DNA from: CALFVT01 sp039989855 | Lineage (GTDB): Bacteria; Pseudomonadota; Alphaproteobacteria; Caulobacterales; Maricaulaceae | DNA: 64,000 nt | Reading direction: 5' to 3' | Assembly: GCA_039989855.1 (NCBI GenBank) | Contig: JBDXGZ010000001.1 | Location: 1-64,000, forward strand | In this document: piece after piece, positions 60,167 to 64,000 of the stretch | Layout of the letters: the number at the start of each line of letters is the position of its first letter | How positions within the stretch are numbered: position 1 is the first letter of the stretch | Translations under genes and position numbers: made by a program | The notes under the pieces: generated by a model | Told to the model about the DNA's origin: nothing | What the model saw: the letters and a program-made list of their open reading frames with translations, nothing else | Databases searched by the model: none

Positions 60167-61537
60167 ATGAAGCATAAGCTTCTTTCTGCAGTTGCTGTCA
60201 CAGCTCTGATAGCAACACCGTCGTTTGCAGCGGCAGATGATGAAGGCTGGTATGTCCGTGGTAATGTCGGATATGGCGTTCATGGTGATGTTGATATTAC
60301 AGGTGATGTAACCGGTGATGTCGAAAGTGAAGGTAATGGTGCTTTGTCTGTCGGTGCTGGTTATGATTTCGGTAACAATTGGCGTCTGGAAGGTGACTTT
60401 GGATCTCTCTTCACTGATCTTGGCGCTATCAGCCAGGGTTCTGGAACGACCTCAAGCCTTCGTACAAATTCAGTCATGATTAACGCGCTCTACGATTTTG
60501 AAGAGTTTGGTGCGTGGCGCCCATATGTTGGTGCGGGTCTTGGCTTTGCAGAATCTAGTGCAACCATTTCTGCTCATGATTTTGTTGAAACAGTTGGTGG
60601 TCAGCCGGCTCTTATTTCAACACCTGCTTGCGAATTTGGGTCATGTGACATCAATGATGATGGGGGGAGCCTTGCTTGGCAACTTCTTGCTGGTGTTGGT
60701 TTCGCAGTGACTGATAAACTAACATGGGATACGCAATATCGCTATCTTGATGCTGGTTCTGTTGATGTTGCTGGGCTAGGAACGAATTTTGCAAATGGTG
60801 TTGCGCAATCTACATCTAACATCTCTGCTGAGCTCGATGATGTCGTATCGCACAGTATTTTAACCGGTTTCCGTTACCGGTTTGGTGGATCCGCTGCTCC
60901 TGTCGCAGCTGCTTTACCTACACCAGTCGCACCGCCGCCTGCACCAACAACATACACATGTTGGGATGGTTCAAGCGTTCTTGATCTGGCAACATGCCCA
61001 GCTCAGCCTGCACCTCAAGTACAGTGTTGGGATGGTTCAACTGCCGATAGTGCAGCGTCTTGCCCATCACGTCCGACTATTACGTGTTGGGATGGTTCAT
61101 TAGCGTATGAGCAGGCATCATGCCCAGTTCAACAGCTTGTAGGCCGTACGCAGACAACGGTTGCTGCTCTTTGCGGAAATCAGTATCGTCAAGAAATCAT
61201 TTATTATGAATTCGATAAAGGTCAGTCAGCTGAAACACGGAACACGATCAATCGTATTCTAGATGTTGGTCAATATTGTAATGTCGATAACATTCGTGTT
61301 GTTGGTCATACCGATACATCAGGTTCAGCGGCTTATAACCTGAACCTTTCTAAGCGTCGTGCTAAAGATGCGCGTGACGAGTTGGTTCGCCAAGGTATCC
61401 GTTCAGATGTTATTTCATCTGAAGGTAAAGGCGAAACAGAGCCGTTTGTTGACACTGGTGATGGTGTTAAAGAACAGCTTAACCGTCGGACTGAAGTCCT
61501 TATTTCACTGAGTGAAACAGGCGGAATCATCAACTAA
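60167..61537 (+). CDS. OmpA family outer membrane protein with CWDGS repeats
   Basis: The protein (456 residues from the ATG at 60167, after GGAGG) has a signal peptide ending SFAAA, an eight-stranded OmpA-like barrel to about residue 246, and a Pro/Ala linker. Three Cys-rich units of about 20-22 residues follow (CWDGS...CP at 60959, 61025 and 61085), then a C-terminal OmpA peptidoglycan-binding domain with HTDTSGSAAYNLNLSKRRAK and NRRTEVLI. It links the outer membrane to the cell wall. A terminator follows. Confidence 0.93.
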   Translation: MKHKLLSAVAVTALIATPSFAAADDEGWYVRGNVGYGVHGDVDITGDVTGDVESEGNGALSVGAGYDFGNNWRLEGDFGSLFTDLGAISQGSGTTSSLRTNSVMINALYDFEEFGAWRPYVGAGLGFAESSATISAHDFVETVGGQPALISTPACEFGSCDINDDGGSLAWQLLAGVGFAVTDKLTWDTQYRYLDAGSVDVAGLGTNFANGVAQSTSNISAELDDVVSHSILTGFRYRFGGSAAPVAAALPTPVAPPPAPTTYTCWDGSSVLDLATCPAQPAPQVQCWDGSTADSAASCPSRPTITCWDGSLAYEQASCPVQQLVGRTQTTVAALCGNQYRQEIIYYEFDKGQSAETRNTINRILDVGQYCNVDNIRVVGHTDTSGSAAYNLNLSKRRAKDARDELVRQGIRSDVISSEGKGETEPFVDTGDGVKEQLNRRTEVLISLSETGGIIN

Positions 61538-61562
61538 ATAGTTGGTGACATTATATAGAATT

Positions 61563-61589
61563 AACGCTCGGCTTGCCGGGCGTTTTTTT
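61563..61589 (+). terminator. Intrinsic terminator after ompA-type gene
   Basis: AACGCTCGGC and GCCGGGCGTT pair around TT (one T-G pair), followed by seven Ts. Confidence 0.9.
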
Positions 61590-61697
61590 ATGCCTAAAAA
61601 CCTCTGTTTTTAGGTAAAATATTGTGAAGTTGCTGAGTTTGAATTGACGGCTTGATTATTGATTTGTTCGCTTTTGTGAAACGTTATAAGAAAATTC

Positions 61698-63002
61698 ATG
61701 TTGATTATGAATTCCGAAGTTAAGCGGTTCGACTCTGTTGAACTCAGTCAAAGTGAACGACAAATATTATCTGAAATTGCCATGCGGCAAGACGATATGG
61801 TCCAGCGTGTTCAAGCGTGGTCCCGTCAAAATTCTGGCAGTCATAATCGCGACGGCCTTAAAGCTATGCGTGCGCTTTTGATTAAAGCTTTCGAATGTTT
61901 ACGCGGAGACATAAGTGAGTGTGAGCTCCCAAAAGGCGAAAGCGTTGCAATGAGTGGTAATGTTGAGACGGTAAGTTTTGAACCGTCTTTAAAAATCACG
62001 GTTCGGCCTGAAGCCTCTATTCAAATTGTTCTAACGGGTCACTATGACACGGTTTTTCCCAAGGATAGCCATTTTCAAACGCCGACTTTCTTAGATGATA
62101 ACGCACTCAACGGGCCGGGTGTCGCCGATATGAAAGGCGGAATTATTGTCATGCTGGAAGCTTTAAAGGCGTTTGAGACTCACGAAATGGCGGCGAATGT
62201 TGGGTATAATATACTTCTTAGCCCAGATGAGGAAATTGGCTCTCCGGGTTCAGCCGCACCGCTCGCGGATCTCGGACGGGCAGCGCACTTGGGTCTCACC
62301 TATGAGCCTGCATTAGCGGATGGTTCCCTCGCAGGGGTGCGTAAGGGAAGCGGGAATTTCACCTATATAATAAAGGGAAAGGCGGCTCATGCGGGGCGTG
62401 AACACCATTTGGGGCGTAATGCCATTGTGGCTATGTCTAAAGTCGCTTTGGCGCTCGACGCCCTAAATGGGCAGCGGGATGGGGTTACATTTAATATGGC
62501 TAAAATTGACGGCGGAGGCGCGGTCAATATTGTGCCAGATCTCGCCATTGGTCGTTTTAATGTCCGCGTAAAAGCGGAAGATGATATGCCGTGGGTGTTG
62601 GAGCAAATGGACATTATTCGCGCTGACATGGATGCCCAAGATGGTTTGACCGCAGAATTGAAAGGTAAGTTCACACGCCCGCCAAAGCCGATGGCACCTG
62701 CTAATGAGCAAGTGTTTGAATGGGTACGGGCGGCGGGTGCGGCGCTTGGGCAACAGATAAAATGGTCGCCAAGTGGCGGGGTATGTGAGGGGAATAACCT
62801 ATGGGCGTCTGGCTGTCCAAATGTTGATACGCTTGGCGTGCGAGGTGGTCATATACATTCAGATCAGGAATATTTACTGCTTGATAGTCTGAGTGAGCGA
62901 GCGCAATTATCAGCTCTCATTTTAATGAAAATCGCTTCAGGTGATTTTGATGCAATTAAGGTTAAAACTATGGCGACATCTACTGAGGTTGAAGCATGTT
63001 AA
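61698..63002 (+). CDS. M20 family metallopeptidase/hydrolase
   Basis: The 434-residue protein is of the carboxypeptidase G2-like branch of M20. The metal-binding parts are TGHYDTVFPKDSHF, GPGVADMKGGII and SPDEEIGSPGS (catalytic and metal Glu), and the dimerisation domain starts GSGNFTYIIKGKAAHAGREH. It overlaps the astA start by 7 bases. In this position it may replace the AstE-type deacylase of the arginine succinyltransferase pathway, which is an inference from the neighbour only. Confidence 0.88.
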   Translation: MLIMNSEVKRFDSVELSQSERQILSEIAMRQDDMVQRVQAWSRQNSGSHNRDGLKAMRALLIKAFECLRGDISECELPKGESVAMSGNVETVSFEPSLKITVRPEASIQIVLTGHYDTVFPKDSHFQTPTFLDDNALNGPGVADMKGGIIVMLEALKAFETHEMAANVGYNILLSPDEEIGSPGSAAPLADLGRAAHLGLTYEPALADGSLAGVRKGSGNFTYIIKGKAAHAGREHHLGRNAIVAMSKVALALDALNGQRDGVTFNMAKIDGGGAVNIVPDLAIGRFNVRVKAEDDMPWVLEQMDIIRADMDAQDGLTAELKGKFTRPPKPMAPANEQVFEWVRAAGAALGQQIKWSPSGGVCEGNNLWASGCPNVDTLGVRGGHIHSDQEYLLLDSLSERAQLSALILMKIASGDFDAIKVKTMATSTEVEAC

Positions 63003-64000
63003 TAGCAAGACCTGCGACACTTAAAGATGGCCCTGCTTTAATTGAATTAGCGAAACAAGCGGGGCCAGGATTTACGTCTTTGGCTGTTTCTGAGGATGCA
63101 TTGTTAAGCCGCCTTAAACGCTCTATTGCAACCTTTGGGTCCCCATCTGGAAGACGCCCAGACGATATTTATATGCTGATGTTAGAGGATTTAGAAACTG
63201 AAAAGGTCGTGGGCCTTAGCGCTGTAAAAGCCATGATTGGCATTAAGGATCCGTTCTTCAATTTTCGAATTTTGAAGATCGCTCAAAATTCAAATGTGGT
63301 TGCCCGCCGATTTGATATGGATGTGTTGATCATGGTCAATGATTATGGTGGCTCAACCGAAGTGGGGTCGCTCTTTGTTTCAGCAGATTCGCGGGGCACA
63401 GGAGCCGGGCGGCTTATTTCGCAATCACGCTATATGTTGATGGCGACCGAACCAGAACGGTTTGGAGATCAGGTTATTTCCGAGTTACGGGGGCATGTGG
63501 AGCCAGACGGGACCGCGCCTTTTTGGGAAGCTATAGGCCGCAAGTTCTTTCAAATGGACTTTAAAGAAGCGGACCAAATTTCAGCATCAAAAGACAATCA
63601 ATTTATTATCGACCTGATGCCCAAACATCCGATTTATGTGGAACTCCTAGCAGAGGAAGCTAAGTCTGTTATTGCGCAAACACATCCCGAAGGTGTCGGT
63701 GCACGCCGCCTGTTAGAAAAAGAAGGATTTCGTTTTGACGGCGTAATTGATATTTTCGATGCGGGCCCTTTAGTCAGCTGTCCACGACATGACCTTGAAA
63801 CGATTAAAACCTCACGCCATGTGAAAGTTATTGCGCAAGATAAAATATCAGATAGTTGCGGTAAAGCTCTGATTTCAAATGATAGATTATCTGATTTTAG
63901 GTCTATCGTAGCACCGTTTAAGTGGTCTAATTCGGATATTATGATTTCACGAGGGGCTTATGATGCGCTTAAGATTTCGGATAATCATATTGTCAGGATT
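62996..64000 (+). CDS. astA: Arginine N-succinyltransferase (3' end cut by window)
   Basis: AstA adds succinyl from succinyl-CoA to arginine, the first step of the AST arginine-breakdown pathway. The frame from the ATG at 62996 stays open for 335 codons to the window end; full AstA is about 340 residues, so only the last few are missing. Motifs are MLIARPATLKDGPALIELAK, EVGSLFVSADSRGTGAGRLI and FWEAIGRKFFQMDFKEAD. The start overlaps the M20 gene stop. The remaining ast genes would lie beyond the window. Confidence 0.93.
   Translation, partial: MLIARPATLKDGPALIELAKQAGPGFTSLAVSEDALLSRLKRSIATFGSPSGRRPDDIYMLMLEDLETEKVVGLSAVKAMIGIKDPFFNFRILKIAQNSNVVARRFDMDVLIMVNDYGGSTEVGSLFVSADSRGTGAGRLISQSRYMLMATEPERFGDQVISELRGHVEPDGTAPFWEAIGRKFFQMDFKEADQISASKDNQFIIDLMPKHPIYVELLAEEAKSVIAQTHPEGVGARRLLEKEGFRFDGVIDIFDAGPLVSCPRHDLETIKTSRHVKVIAQDKISDSCGKALISNDRLSDFRSIVAPFKWSNSDIMISRGAYDALKISDNHIVRI

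Noticed and set aside
1..64000. CRISPR arrays, rRNA genes, complete insertion sequences
   Set aside because: Reading both strands showed no regularly spaced repeats, no rRNA signatures and no transposase gene.

Overview
The window looks like chromosomal DNA of a Gram-negative alphaproteobacterium, probably a marine member of the Hyphomonadales/Caulobacterales. This is inferred from a two-gene methionine synthase behind an ArsR-methyltransferase fusion and metF, stand-alone glnB-glnA, a malic enzyme fused to a phosphotransacetylase-like domain, many lipoproteins, Sel1/TPR/TIR proteins, and an astA-type arginine succinyltransferase next to an M20 hydrolase. No plasmid backbone, prophage or CRISPR array is visible. 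Assignment below class level is a guess.

Layout. 0.3-5.8 kb: class II aldolase-like and MaoC genes, a Sel1 protein, thiE, a GFA-fold protein, a TonB-C-like lipoprotein and an APC permease. 5.8-7.1 kb: a gene-poor patch rich in palindromic repeats with a small GIY-YIG nuclease gene inside it. 7.1-18 kb: uvrB with a zinc-ribbon gene, a secreted protein, an XRE/membrane-protein pair, a TraB/GumN lipoprotein, ettA, a decayed winged-helix regulator and a GH9 cellulase lipoprotein. 17.9-23.5 kb: the methionine/folate operon (arsR-methyltransferase, metF, metH in two parts). 23.5-33.6 kb: rluA, rnd, two overlooked small ORFs, a TIR-TPR protein, glnA, glnB, maeB and a MATE pump. 33.7-36 kb: tRNA-Leu and tRNA-Thr, a frameshifted CHC2 zinc-finger (primase-type) remnant and two SHOCT paralogues, which looks like an old insertion site. 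36-39.8 kb: an arsR-pstBACS phosphate operon. 40-50.6 kb: accessory envelope genes ending in an RnfD-like/DUF2330 pair, an ECF sigma factor, a large vWA protein and an Ala-rich lipoprotein. 50.9-64 kb: gyrA, a lipoprotein, coaD, three cyclophilins in a row, queA-tgt, tRNA-Lys, an OmpA-family protein, an M20 hydrolase and astA cut by the window end.

How genes work together. The strongest new link is regulatory. The region upstream of the RnfD-like/DUF2330 pair and the region upstream of the ECF sigma/vWA pair carry nearly the same promoter-like sequence with identical spacing, which suggests one self-activated envelope regulon. Other points are hidden pseudogenes that the intergenic DNA reveals in translation, an 11-bp periodic Pho-box-like array at the pst locus, a repetitive poly-serine tail on PstS, and a Tgt that has lost two of its three zinc cysteines.
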